The notes beneath the pieces are model-generated. The model was given only the letters and a program-made list of their open reading frames with translations, was not told the DNA's origin and searched no databases. A stretch of DNA of 23,069 nt, from positions 1 through 23,069 of IMG/VR virus record IMGVR_UViG_3300042310_000736. The stretch is one strand, 5' to 3'. Source of the stretch: a virus. Positions 7,711 through 14,750 of the stretch are shown one piece after another. A program made the translations under genes and the position numbers. Within the stretch, counting starts at the first letter, position 1; every line of letters begins with the position of its first letter.

Positions 7711-8581
7711 ACACGTCCTAGATGGGCTCAACCGAGATGTTGGCGTTATCGGATGGGAAGCAGCCAAGGAATATTATCTGGGCCTGGCCGAAGGTTGGAA
7801 ACCTTACAACCCAGATCCCATCACAAAAATCCACGAAGGCATTACCGTAGTTCGCGATGACCTCGTAGCCGGTACAAAAACTCGGGCCGCAGATCTTCTT
7901 CTGAGCAGGACACAAGCCGATCGCTTTGTATACGTTCAGCCCCGTACTGGACTTGCTGGGGTATCGCTGCTTCACGCTGCCAAGGTTCACAACCGCGACG
8001 TTACTCTCTTCATGCCATCCTCCAAGAGGATCAGTCTTCACCAGGCCTGCTGCATCGAACAGGGAGCGACTCCTATATTCGAGCGGATTGCGGCTATGCC
8101 AAATCTCAACAAAATTGCAAAGGAATGGTCAGATGACAACAAAGCCTTCTTCATACCCCTCGGGCTTCGTCACGAACTCGCAACTGCGGCCATCGTCACC
8201 GCCGCCTCCACTATACCTGAACCCGACGAGGTCTACGTTGCTATCTCAACTGGGGTTCTTACCAGATCTCTCCAAATCGCATGGCCCAATGCCAAGTTCA
8301 CCGCGGTGGCGGTCGCTAGGAACCTGAAGGCTGGGGAGGCCGGTCCATCAAAGATCATCTCAGAACCCCTAGAATTCCAGACTAGAGAAAAGGAGGAAAA
8401 CCTTCCTCCGTTCCCATGCGTAGAAACCTACGATGGAAAAGTTTGGAAATATATTCCGAAGAACACAGGCCGAAACATTCTATTTTGGAATGTTGGTCAG
8501 AACCCAGTTCTGAAGGATGAAACCATATATGATCGTGTTAACTCGGTAAGAGAGTGGAAGAAGAAATGTCCGGTAGACTAA
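7688..8581 (+). CDS. fold-type II PLP-dependent enzyme (ACC deaminase/tryptophan synthase beta-like)
   Basis: This is a 297-residue protein of the tryptophan-synthase-beta / ACC-deaminase fold. VVRDDLVAGTKTRAADLL (54-71) matches the Schiff-base lysine motif of the ACC deaminase branch (GNKTRK), giving Lys64 as the PLP lysine. A PRTGLAG loop replaces the usual Ser/Gly/Asn loop that binds the substrate carboxylate, and a later AISTGVLTRSL loop matches the phosphate-binding glycine loop. The domain is shorter than ACC deaminases (about 338). PLP enzymes occur in phage base-hypermodification pathways, where they process amino acid adducts. It starts inside the preceding gene (23-base overlap), which strongly couples the two. 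The exact reaction is unknown. Confidence 0.72.
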   Translation: MALRSHSEHVLDGLNRDVGVIGWEAAKEYYLGLAEGWKPYNPDPITKIHEGITVVRDDLVAGTKTRAADLLLSRTQADRFVYVQPRTGLAGVSLLHAAKVHNRDVTLFMPSSKRISLHQACCIEQGATPIFERIAAMPNLNKIAKEWSDDNKAFFIPLGLRHELATAAIVTAASTIPEPDEVYVAISTGVLTRSLQIAWPNAKFTAVAVARNLKAGEAGPSKIISEPLEFQTREKEENLPPFPCVETYDGKVWKYIPKNTGRNILFWNVGQNPVLKDETIYDRVNSVREWKKKCPVD

Positions 8582-9126
8582 CAGTAACCTGCGGCCCGAT
8601 GTTTGCCGGCAAATCTACGGCCCTTCAGAGTGACATCGAGCTGTTTGCTAGCCCATACCGGGTTTTCAAGCCCGAGCTTGATACTAGAAGCCCAGGCCGA
8701 ATCGTCTTGCATAATGGTAGCTATATTGATGCCATAGAGATAGATGCCACAGACGGGTCGCTGTGCGCACATCTAGATGAAGGTGTTAGAACCATCTTTA
8801 TTGATGAGATCCAGTTCTTCGGGCCCTGGATTACTCGTGAGATCATTTATTTGATCTTGGAGCAAAATATTGATGTACATGTTTATGGACTTGATTTAGA
8901 TTATAAAGGTGGGGCCTGGCCACGCATGTCGGAACTACTGCCGTTGGCAGATGAGGTCCACAAGCTGAAGGCTGTGTGCCAGATGTGTGGGAAGTTCGCT
9001 TCCAAGACTGTTCGCATCTCCCACGAAGAATACCAAAACCAGGTCATGGTCGGCGCAGCTGACCTGTATGAACCTAGGTGCAACCTCCACTTTACAGAGC
9101 ATTTTCATGAAGATATTGCTGACTAG
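8566..9126 (+). CDS. tdk: thymidine kinase (type II)
   Basis: The enzyme phosphorylates thymidine or deoxyuridine to the monophosphate. Walker A is GPMFAGKS (10-17), Walker B with the catalytic Glu is FIDEIQFF (78-85), the lasso/active-site GLDLDYKGG is at 108-116, and the zinc ligands are C138, C141, C172 and H175. I chose the ATG at 8566 (186 residues), which overlaps the PLP-enzyme stop by 16 bases; an in-frame GTG at 8554 would add four residues. T4 also encodes a type II thymidine kinase. Here it sits inside the putative base-modification run, so it may supply thymidine nucleotides or simply share the operon. Confidence 0.92.
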   Translation: MSGRLTVTCGPMFAGKSTALQSDIELFASPYRVFKPELDTRSPGRIVLHNGSYIDAIEIDATDGSLCAHLDEGVRTIFIDEIQFFGPWITREIIYLILEQNIDVHVYGLDLDYKGGAWPRMSELLPLADEVHKLKAVCQMCGKFASKTVRISHEEYQNQVMVGAADLYEPRCNLHFTEHFHEDIAD

Positions 9127-10183
9127 TCCGGTAACGCCTATCTCGGAATCCGAGTACTCGCACCGGTCTGCTCAAGCTGAGATTTATGCTCAGATGATCT
9201 ATGATACCTTCGACTGCCCTATCGGCAATTTAGAAGTGGTCATTAACTATCGGAACAAGATCAAGGACTATTCAGATTTTGATCTCGTCTACGTCTATCA
9301 CGGCAATGACTGGGGTGGAGCGCTGAACCTATTCGGGGGCATCAGCGGTTTGTCAGATCCAGAGGGTTTGGTCGCTTTGCATAAACTCGACACCAAGAAT
9401 GTGGTGTCTATTGCAATCCCAATGCCTGATTACGCCGGCCTTCTGAGGAAGAGGCTGAAGCCTGGTGAGAAGTTCGACTCTATCTTGGACGAACTCCCAG
9501 AGAATACCCCGATGACCTACGCGGTCACCCCAGTATCGTTCGAGGGAACGTCCAACTTGGTCATCGGGGACTCACACGCTATTTGCATGTATCGCCCGGG
9601 CTGGGAAGTCCTGTCGGTTCCGTTCAAAACTTTGCATGGTGCCTTGACCGGCTCTGGCGGTATTCGCCAGCTGGTAAAGGATAAGTTTGAACACTCCGGA
9701 CACTTCGAGCACCTCGAGTTCTATTTCGGCAACATTGATATTCGCCACCACCTGATGCGTCAGCCGGAGCCTAAGGTTGCTACGATCGATTTGGCCAGGA
9801 GATATTTTGCAGAAGTCGAAGGCCGCTTCCCTAGTGCGCTGACCAAATCCATCTATGAGCCGCTTCCGATTGAGGACGAATCTCGGAAGCTCCCCAAAAC
9901 TGGATATTACAAGGGTCTTCCTTTTTACGGAACGTGGGAAGAGCGCAACAATATACGAGAACTGTTCGCTGCCACCCTAGAGAAACTATGTGCGGGCAGC
10001 TCGGTCAAGTTCATTCGATGGACCGACTATCTCAAAAATGCGCAAGGCCAGCTTGATTTCAAACACATGGAGAAGCCTAGGTCTGTCCATTTGGCTCGTG
10101 CTTCGTATCCGCATTGGCAAGGCATGAACAAAATTCCTGAAGCCGTAACTCCAACCTCATCGCTCGAAGGCTTTTTCACTTGA
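9107..10183 (+). CDS. GDSH-containing protein, possible SGNH-hydrolase-like
   Basis: This is a 358-residue protein starting MKILLTSP; the frame is open further upstream, but those residues lie inside the thymidine kinase gene and look like frame shadow. LVIGDSHAICMYRPGW (151-166) resembles block I (GDS) of SGNH/GDSL esterases, FGNIDIRHHL (207-216) resembles the G-x-N-D block, and SVHL (326-329) could be the terminal histidine block, though the usual Asp of DxxH is not seen. SGNH enzymes are esterases or acyltransferases. The protein follows the hydroxymethylation, PLP and kinase genes and might act in base modification or on host surface glycans. I recognise the pattern only, not a family. 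Confidence 0.6.
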   Translation: MKILLTSPVTPISESEYSHRSAQAEIYAQMIYDTFDCPIGNLEVVINYRNKIKDYSDFDLVYVYHGNDWGGALNLFGGISGLSDPEGLVALHKLDTKNVVSIAIPMPDYAGLLRKRLKPGEKFDSILDELPENTPMTYAVTPVSFEGTSNLVIGDSHAICMYRPGWEVLSVPFKTLHGALTGSGGIRQLVKDKFEHSGHFEHLEFYFGNIDIRHHLMRQPEPKVATIDLARRYFAEVEGRFPSALTKSIYEPLPIEDESRKLPKTGYYKGLPFYGTWEERNNIRELFAATLEKLCAGSSVKFIRWTDYLKNAQGQLDFKHMEKPRSVHLARASYPHWQGMNKIPEAVTPTSSLEGFFT

Positions 10184-10713
10184 TTGACTTTCTCACCCAA
10201 ATTAAACAAGACCTGCACCTCTCTGGTCAAATCGACGCCCTAGTCGCTGAGCCGGAAAGCTCATGGGTCTGGCAGGTTCCTGCAGGCGGACTTGTTATGG
10301 GAGCTAGGGCTTTTGAGGTGACTATGGAAGTCAGAGACGGCGTCAATTCCGACGGTACCATTCATACCGCAGACGGCCTCACATTTCAAATCTACAAACA
10401 ACCCCGATCAAAGGAACCATCAATGACAGATACCCCATCAAAAGTCGAATATCGGTTTGATGAAGACAAACTTCTGGCTGAGATTGGGGACTATATCGCT
10501 GGCACATACTCGAAACATTACGCAACCAACGGCGGCATTCAGGCAATGGATGCCATTACAGCTACGGGCGCAGGTGTAGGATTCTGCGTTGGCAATATCC
10601 TGAAGTACGCTTGGCGCCTCGGTAAGAAAGATGGATTTAACAAACTTGACATCATGAAGGTGATTCACTATTCGATCATCCTGATGTTCATTATGAAGAA
10701 GGAAACCAAATAA
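10180..10713 (+). CDS. DUF3310-type domain protein with N-terminal extension
   Basis: This is a 177-residue frame. The C-terminal part (from Met82, position 10423) carries KHYATNGGIQAMDAI, VGNILKYAWRLGKKDG and DIMKVIHYSIIL, the signature of DUF3310, a phage protein family of unknown function. A clear SD (AAGGAA) precedes the internal ATG at 10423, so a 96-residue DUF3310 protein may be made alone. The N-terminal 81 residues start at a TTG overlapping the previous stop, with AAGG upstream; they look protein-like (Trp-containing, mixed charge) and are of unknown role. Fused, nested or two-product reading are all possible. It ends in a TAATG overlap with the vWA gene. Confidence 0.65.
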   Translation: MIDFLTQIKQDLHLSGQIDALVAEPESSWVWQVPAGGLVMGARAFEVTMEVRDGVNSDGTIHTADGLTFQIYKQPRSKEPSMTDTPSKVEYRFDEDKLLAEIGDYIAGTYSKHYATNGGIQAMDAITATGAGVGFCVGNILKYAWRLGKKDGFNKLDIMKVIHYSIILMFIMKKETK

Positions 10714-11315
10714 TGAGAGCATATATACTACTAGACCGTTCGGGCAGCATGGCTGGACTCTGGAATGAAGCCATCGGCTCCATCAACGCTTACGTCAAGG
10801 GCCTTCCGGCGAAGGCCAAGGTTACAGCTGACCTGTTTGATACTGGCACGTACGGTCAATCAGATACATATGTCCGCGCCCGCGACACCACGGTCAACAA
10901 CTGGCAGGACATCAGCACTACCGAATATTCTCCCCGCGGCGGCACTCCGCTGAACGACGCAGCCGGACGTCTTCTAACCGAAGTCCTGGCGTCCAAGGAC
11001 AAGAAGGCCGTCGTGATCATCATGACTGATGGCTACGAGAACGCCTCCAAGGAATTCACTCTGGCCCAGGTCAAGGAGCTCATCAAGAAAGTCGAAGCCC
11101 GTGGTTTCGAGGTCATCTTCCTGGGCGCCAACTTCGATAACGCAGAACAACAAGCTGTCGGCTATGGCGTCGCTATGGACAAGACCATGAATATCTCCAA
11201 GGGCAATCTCGAGAGCAGCATGCGTAGCATGTCTCAGATGACGATGGCCTATATGTCGGGATCCTCCGCTTCAATCACACTGGACGCTGGCACCAAAGCC
11301 GCAGCCGTTAAATAA
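10713..11315 (+). CDS. von Willebrand factor type A domain protein
   Basis: This is a 200-residue protein that is essentially one vWA domain. The metal-ion-dependent adhesion site is complete: D8-x-S10-x-S12 (DRSGSM), Thr78 in GGTPL and Asp106 in MTDGYEN. vWA domains bind protein partners through a chelated Mg or Mn ion; many phages encode stand-alone copies of unknown function. There is no signal peptide or membrane segment, so it should act in the cytoplasm, perhaps with an AAA-type partner, though none is adjacent (the clamp loader starts about 1.6 kb downstream). The last 30 residues (Met/Ser/Ala-rich) may be flexible. Confidence 0.88.
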   Translation: MRAYILLDRSGSMAGLWNEAIGSINAYVKGLPAKAKVTADLFDTGTYGQSDTYVRARDTTVNNWQDISTTEYSPRGGTPLNDAAGRLLTEVLASKDKKAVVIIMTDGYENASKEFTLAQVKELIKKVEARGFEVIFLGANFDNAEQQAVGYGVAMDKTMNISKGNLESSMRSMSQMTMAYMSGSSASITLDAGTKAAAVK

Positions 11316-11323
11316 GGAATAAC

Positions 11324-12187
11324 ATGTCATTTGAACTAACCGTCCAACGCGAAGACCTGAAGAAGCAGAAGCTCTTCATTGCCACCCCCATGTACGGCGG
11401 CATGTGCGCCGGCATGTATTGCCGATCCATCGCCGACCTGAGTGCCCTCTGCACTGCGTACGGTATTTCACTCCAGATCTACTACCTCTTCAATGAGAGC
11501 CTGATCACCAGGGGCCGGAATTATTGCGTCGATGAGTTCCTACGTTCTGGCGCCGACCATTTGATGTTCATTGACGCTGACATCGGCTTCGATCCGAAAG
11601 ACGTCATCGCCCTCATGGCCATGCAGATGTCTGACCCTGCGAAGTACAACATTGTCTGCGGTCCTTATCCTAAGAAGTCCATCTCTTGGGAGAAGATCAA
11701 GCTGGCCGTTGACAAGGGCTTTGCCGATGAAAACCCTAACGACCTCGACAAGTTCGTTGGTGATTACGTCTTCAACCCAAAGGGCGGAACGCAGTCTATC
11801 TCCCTTGGCGAACCAGCTGAAGTTATGGAAGCCGGCACCGGCTTCATGATGATTCACAAGGACGTGTTCCCTAAATATCGGGAAGCATATCCTGAGCTGA
11901 GCTACAAGCCGGACCACGTTCGCTCTGAGCATTTCGACGGGACCAGAGAAATCCACGCCTACTTCGACTGCATCATCGATCCTGATACCAGACGGTACCT
12001 CTCTGAGGACTACATGTTCTGCTATAACGTCAACAAGATGGGTGGTCACATCTGGCTTTGCCCATGGATGAGATTGCAACACGTCGGGACTATGATCTTC
12101 GGCGGCTCTCTTGCTGATCTTGCATCAATCGGTGCATCCGCCACAGCGGATCCGAAGGCGATCACGAAAAACAAGAGAAATCAATAA
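11324..12187 (+). CDS. GT-A-like glycosyltransferase
   Basis: This is a 287-residue protein with features of a GT-A glycosyltransferase: an N-terminal Rossmann-type strand (KLFIATPMYGG), NESLITRGRNYCVDEFL (57-73), the metal/sugar-nucleotide DxD motif in MFIDADIGF (84-86), GTGFMMIHKDVF near the middle and a C-terminal HVGTM block. It lacks transmembrane segments, so it should be soluble and act in the cytoplasm. Such enzymes transfer sugars from UDP- or GDP-sugars; in a phage that makes hydroxymethylcytosine, glycosylation of that base is an attractive role but is not shown. Modification of host lipopolysaccharide is the main alternative. An SD-like AAGGAA precedes the ATG. Confidence 0.75.
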   Translation: MSFELTVQREDLKKQKLFIATPMYGGMCAGMYCRSIADLSALCTAYGISLQIYYLFNESLITRGRNYCVDEFLRSGADHLMFIDADIGFDPKDVIALMAMQMSDPAKYNIVCGPYPKKSISWEKIKLAVDKGFADENPNDLDKFVGDYVFNPKGGTQSISLGEPAEVMEAGTGFMMIHKDVFPKYREAYPELSYKPDHVRSEHFDGTREIHAYFDCIIDPDTRRYLSEDYMFCYNVNKMGGHIWLCPWMRLQHVGTMIFGGSLADLASIGASATADPKAITKNKRNQ

Positions 12188-12202
12188 GCTGTGTACTTAA
12201 AT

Positions 12203-12233
12203 GGGCTCAAGTGCTAAAATGGCACTTGAGCCC
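12203..12233 (+). promoter_or_regulatory. 12-bp perfect hairpin upstream of sliding clamp gene
   Basis: A perfect 12-bp inverted repeat, GGGCTCAAGTGC / GCACTTGAGCCC, with a 7-base loop sits in the 70-base gap between the glycosyltransferase and clamp genes. It is strong and GC-rich, but no T-run follows it, so it is not a classical Rho-independent terminator. It may be an attenuator, an RNase processing or stabilising stem, or a weak terminator. The clamp SD (GGAG, 12243-12246) is just outside the stem. Confidence 0.6.
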
Positions 12234-12257
12234 CGACCATTTGGAGAATATTTCGTA

Positions 12258-12917
12258 ATGAATCTAGACCCCCGCACGCTGCAGATCCTTAAGTCGTTCT
12301 CAGCGATTAACCCATCCATCCATTTCAATGGCGGGAAAACACTAAGAACTATCTCACCCACTAAGACGGTGATGGCAAAGGCCATTCTAGATGACGGGTT
12401 TGATCAACCATTCGCCATCTACGACCTGTCCAGGTTCCTCGGTGTTCTCAGTCTGTTTGATAACCCAGAACTGACCATCACTGATACAGCCGTTGAGATC
12501 CGTGGCCGCAATGGCGATAGCATCAACTATGTCGTCGCCGATCCCTCGAATATCGTGACTCCTCCTGAGAAAGATATCAAATTCCCTTCCGTTGACGCAA
12601 CCTTCTCGCTGAAGCAAGATGACTTCAGCCGTGTGATCAAGGCCCTTTCTGTTCTTGGTCTTCCAGAGATTGCTGTGGTCGGCGACGGAGAGAAAGTCTT
12701 CCTACAAGCCGCAGACTCCAAGAACCCAACTGGCGATGTTTATAAGACTCCAGTCGGCGACACGGACCGAGTCTTCCGGGCCATCTTCAAATCTGAGAAC
12801 CTGAAAATTCTGCCCGGAGATTATGAAGTCTCTATTAGCAAAGCTGGCCTGGCCTACTTTGAAGGAGCTGGCATTGAGTATTTCATTGCCATGGAAGGCA
12901 CATCCAAGTTCAACTAA
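12258..12917 (+). CDS. 45: DNA polymerase sliding clamp (gp45)
   Basis: This encodes the ring-shaped processivity factor of the T4-type replisome (homotrimer), which in T4 also activates late transcription. The 219-residue protein is close to T4 gp45 (228). The N-terminal MNLDPRTLQILKSFSAIN and the C-terminal FEGAGIEYFIAMEG fit the family, and it is followed by the clamp-loader genes as in T4. I start at the ATG at 12258 with GGAG upstream. The frame is open from 12201, but that extension runs through the hairpin and is unlikely to be translated. The presence of a clamp plus a TATAAATA late promoter in this window is consistent with T4-style late transcription. Confidence 0.9.
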   Translation: MNLDPRTLQILKSFSAINPSIHFNGGKTLRTISPTKTVMAKAILDDGFDQPFAIYDLSRFLGVLSLFDNPELTITDTAVEIRGRNGDSINYVVADPSNIVTPPEKDIKFPSVDATFSLKQDDFSRVIKALSVLGLPEIAVVGDGEKVFLQAADSKNPTGDVYKTPVGDTDRVFRAIFKSENLKILPGDYEVSISKAGLAYFEGAGIEYFIAMEGTSKFN

Positions 12918-12947
12918 GACTACCTTTTATCATGGAGCTATTTTATA

Positions 12948-13889
12948 ATGCGTGAGCAATTCCTCTACGTGGAAAAATACCGCCCTCACACGGTGGCGGA
13001 TACTATTCTTCCCGAGAGTCTCAAGGCGACTTTTCAGTCTTACGTCGACAAGGGCAACATTCCGAACATGACCCTGGTCGGTGGTCCAGGTATTGGAAAA
13101 ACTACCATTGCCAAGGCAATGTGTGACGAACTAGGCATCGACTATATTGTCATTAACGGTTCTCTGGACCTGAACAAAGACGCTTTGCGTAACGATGTGC
13201 AACAGTTTGCATCTTCGGTTTCTTTCACGGGTGGCCGCAAGATGGTCATCGTAGATGAAGCCGACGGCCTGCGTGGTGACGTTCAGGGCGCATTGCGTGC
13301 CTTCACTGAGGAGTTTTCGGCTAACTGTGGTTTTATCCTGACTGCCAACTTTGGCAACAAGATTATGGAAGCTCTCCGCAGCCGCTGCCCTCCTGTGAAC
13401 CTGACCATCCGCAAGGATGATAAGCCACAGATGGCCATGCAGTTTATGAAGCGTTGCCTGACCATCCTTGATAAGGAGGGCATTACCTACTCCAAGGAGG
13501 CGCTCGCTGCTATTATCCAGAAGTACTTCCCCGACTTCCGTCGGACTCTGGGAGTTCTTCAAGAATACGCGTCGGCTACAGGCACTATCGATTCTGGCGC
13601 TTTGGTCGACTTGGCTGATGAGTCCATTGATGCAATTAAAAAGCTGATCAAAGATAAGAACTTCTCCGGCATGCGAAAGTGGGTCGGCGAGCATTCGGAC
13701 ATGGACACCACTGTCTTCTTCCGTGCTCTTTACGATAAGATTACCCCAGAGTTGGAACCTAACTCGGCTCCACAGCTGGTCTTGATTCTGGCCGATTACC
13801 AGTATAAGGCAGCCTTCGTTGCTGATCAAGAGATTAACACTGCGGCGGCTCTGACTGAGATCATGGCTTCAGTCATTTTCAAGGGATAG
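12948..13889 (+). CDS. 44: clamp loader large subunit (gp44), AAA+ ATPase
   Basis: This ATPase opens and loads the gp45 clamp at primer ends together with gp62. Visible motifs are the N-terminal VEKYRPHTV, Walker A GGPGIGKTT (45-53), Walker B IVDEADG (101-107), sensor 1 TAN (132-134) and the arginine-finger SRC (145-147) that acts across subunits. At 313 residues it matches T4 gp44 (about 319). A short SD-like GGAG precedes the ATG. It is followed two bases after its stop by the gp62 gene, conserving the T4 order and the expected coupling that keeps the 4:1 subunit ratio. Confidence 0.95.
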   Translation: MREQFLYVEKYRPHTVADTILPESLKATFQSYVDKGNIPNMTLVGGPGIGKTTIAKAMCDELGIDYIVINGSLDLNKDALRNDVQQFASSVSFTGGRKMVIVDEADGLRGDVQGALRAFTEEFSANCGFILTANFGNKIMEALRSRCPPVNLTIRKDDKPQMAMQFMKRCLTILDKEGITYSKEALAAIIQKYFPDFRRTLGVLQEYASATGTIDSGALVDLADESIDAIKKLIKDKNFSGMRKWVGEHSDMDTTVFFRALYDKITPELEPNSAPQLVLILADYQYKAAFVADQEINTAAALTEIMASVIFKG

Positions 13890-13891
13890 TC

Positions 13892-14284
13892 ATGGCCGGC
13901 AATCCCTTCGAATACATCAATAATATCACGTCCGGCCGGCAAAATATGATTCGCGAAAGTGATGATCCGTTTGTCGCTGAAAAGGAATACCCCGCGTTCA
14001 TGGCGAATCGAGGGCTTTCCTATTTCATTGACACGATCATGTATGCTAACGACATGAACAAGCATGCAGCACTTGATGGTATCATGCAATATGAGTACCT
14101 CTATTATTCTGTCCCTAAGAAGAAGAGGTTTACAAAATGGTCTAAGCCTGACAAGTCTGAAGAGATTGTACTGGTCTCAGAATACTACGGTTATTCAAAG
14201 AAGCGAGCAGAAGAAGCTTTGCGGCTATTGACTCCAGATCAGCTTACTGCTATCAGAAAGGTTTTAGACAAAGGCGGAAAGTGA
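13892..14284 (+). CDS. 62: clamp loader small subunit (gp62)
   Basis: This is the partner of gp44 in the clamp loader. The 130-residue protein carries gp62-like landmarks: NPFEYINNI, MANRGLSYFIDTIMYANDMN, QYEYLYYSVPKKKRFTKW, and a terminal LDKGGK. It is shorter than T4 gp62 (187) and similar to the compact version in other T4-like phages. Identification relies on these motifs plus the gene order 45-44-62-regA. It begins two bases after the gp44 stop codon with no separate strong SD, as expected for coupled translation. Confidence 0.85.
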   Translation: MAGNPFEYINNITSGRQNMIRESDDPFVAEKEYPAFMANRGLSYFIDTIMYANDMNKHAALDGIMQYEYLYYSVPKKKRFTKWSKPDKSEEIVLVSEYYGYSKKRAEEALRLLTPDQLTAIRKVLDKGGK

Positions 14285-14289
14285 TAATG

Positions 14290-14342
14290 CATAAATATCA
14301 ACAACGTCATGGAGTAATGATGAGTTAGAAAGTGTGCAAACC
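14290..14342 (+). promoter_or_regulatory. regA leader with upstream mini-ORFs and candidate late-promoter-like box
   Basis: The gap between gp62 and regA holds a 7/8 match to the T4 late box (CATAAATA, 14290-14297) and two overlapping mini-ORFs: ATG-GAG-TAA at 14309-14317 and ATG-ATG-AGT-TAG at 14317-14328. GGAG at 14311-14314 sits at a usable distance from the second ATG (14320). Translation of these would end just before regA. RegA proteins repress translation at start regions, including their own in T4, so this is a plausible autoregulatory leader. This is a sequence pattern only. Confidence 0.35.
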
Positions 14343-14750
14343 ATGGTTGATCAAGATATATTCCGCGGTCTAGGTGTTGAAATCCAGATTGCTAAGGAAG
14401 ATGACTTCCTTAAAATCAAAGAGACTTTGACTCGTATAGGCATCGCCTCTAAAAAAGACCAGAAATTGTTTCAGTCATGCCACATCTTGCATAAGCGTGG
14501 TCGATATGCCATCATGCATTTTAAGGAACTTTTTATCTTAGATGCTAAGCGCACTGACTTTACCGATGATGACCTCGGCCGTAGAAATACTATCGCTGGG
14601 CTACTTGAGGAATGGGGCCTCATTAAGATAACTAACCCCAAGCTGTGTGAATCCCCTCGCGCAGATCTCCGTAACATTAAGATCCTTCCATTTTCTCAAA
14701 AACGAGAGTGGGAGTTGTGCTCTAAATATACTATAGGAAACAAGCAATGA
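14343..14750 (+). CDS. regA: RegA translational repressor
   Basis: RegA binds AU-rich start regions of phage early mRNAs and blocks translation. The protein matches T4 RegA almost end to end: EDDFLKIKETLTRIGIASKKD, QSCHILHKRGRYAIMHFKEL, LLEEWGLI, and the ending KYTIGN. From the ATG at 14343 it is 135 residues, about 13 longer than T4 RegA (122) owing to an N-terminal extension before VEIQIAKEDDF and a small C-terminal addition. An in-frame GTG at 14334 is an alternative start. It sits directly after gp62, as in T4, but gene 43 (DNA polymerase) does not follow here. Confidence 0.93.
   Translation: MVDQDIFRGLGVEIQIAKEDDFLKIKETLTRIGIASKKDQKLFQSCHILHKRGRYAIMHFKELFILDAKRTDFTDDDLGRRNTIAGLLEEWGLIKITNPKLCESPRADLRNIKILPFSQKREWELCSKYTIGNKQ

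Noticed and set aside
8987-9106. Upstream extension of the GDSH gene frame
   Set aside because: It lies inside the thymidine kinase gene, and its residues look like frame shadow; the ATG at 9107 gives a natural protein start.
11540-12082. 180-codon minus-strand open frame opposite the glycosyltransferase
   Set aside because: It lies wholly opposite a gene with clear GT-A motifs and has no protein-family signal.
12201-12257. 19-codon N-terminal extension of the sliding clamp
   Set aside because: It would run through the perfect hairpin; the ATG at 12258 has an SD and matches the gp45 N-terminus.
13131-13829. 232-codon open frame on the minus strand opposite the gp44 gene
   Set aside because: It is entirely antisense to a well-conserved gene and shows no recognisable motif; it is a codon-bias shadow.
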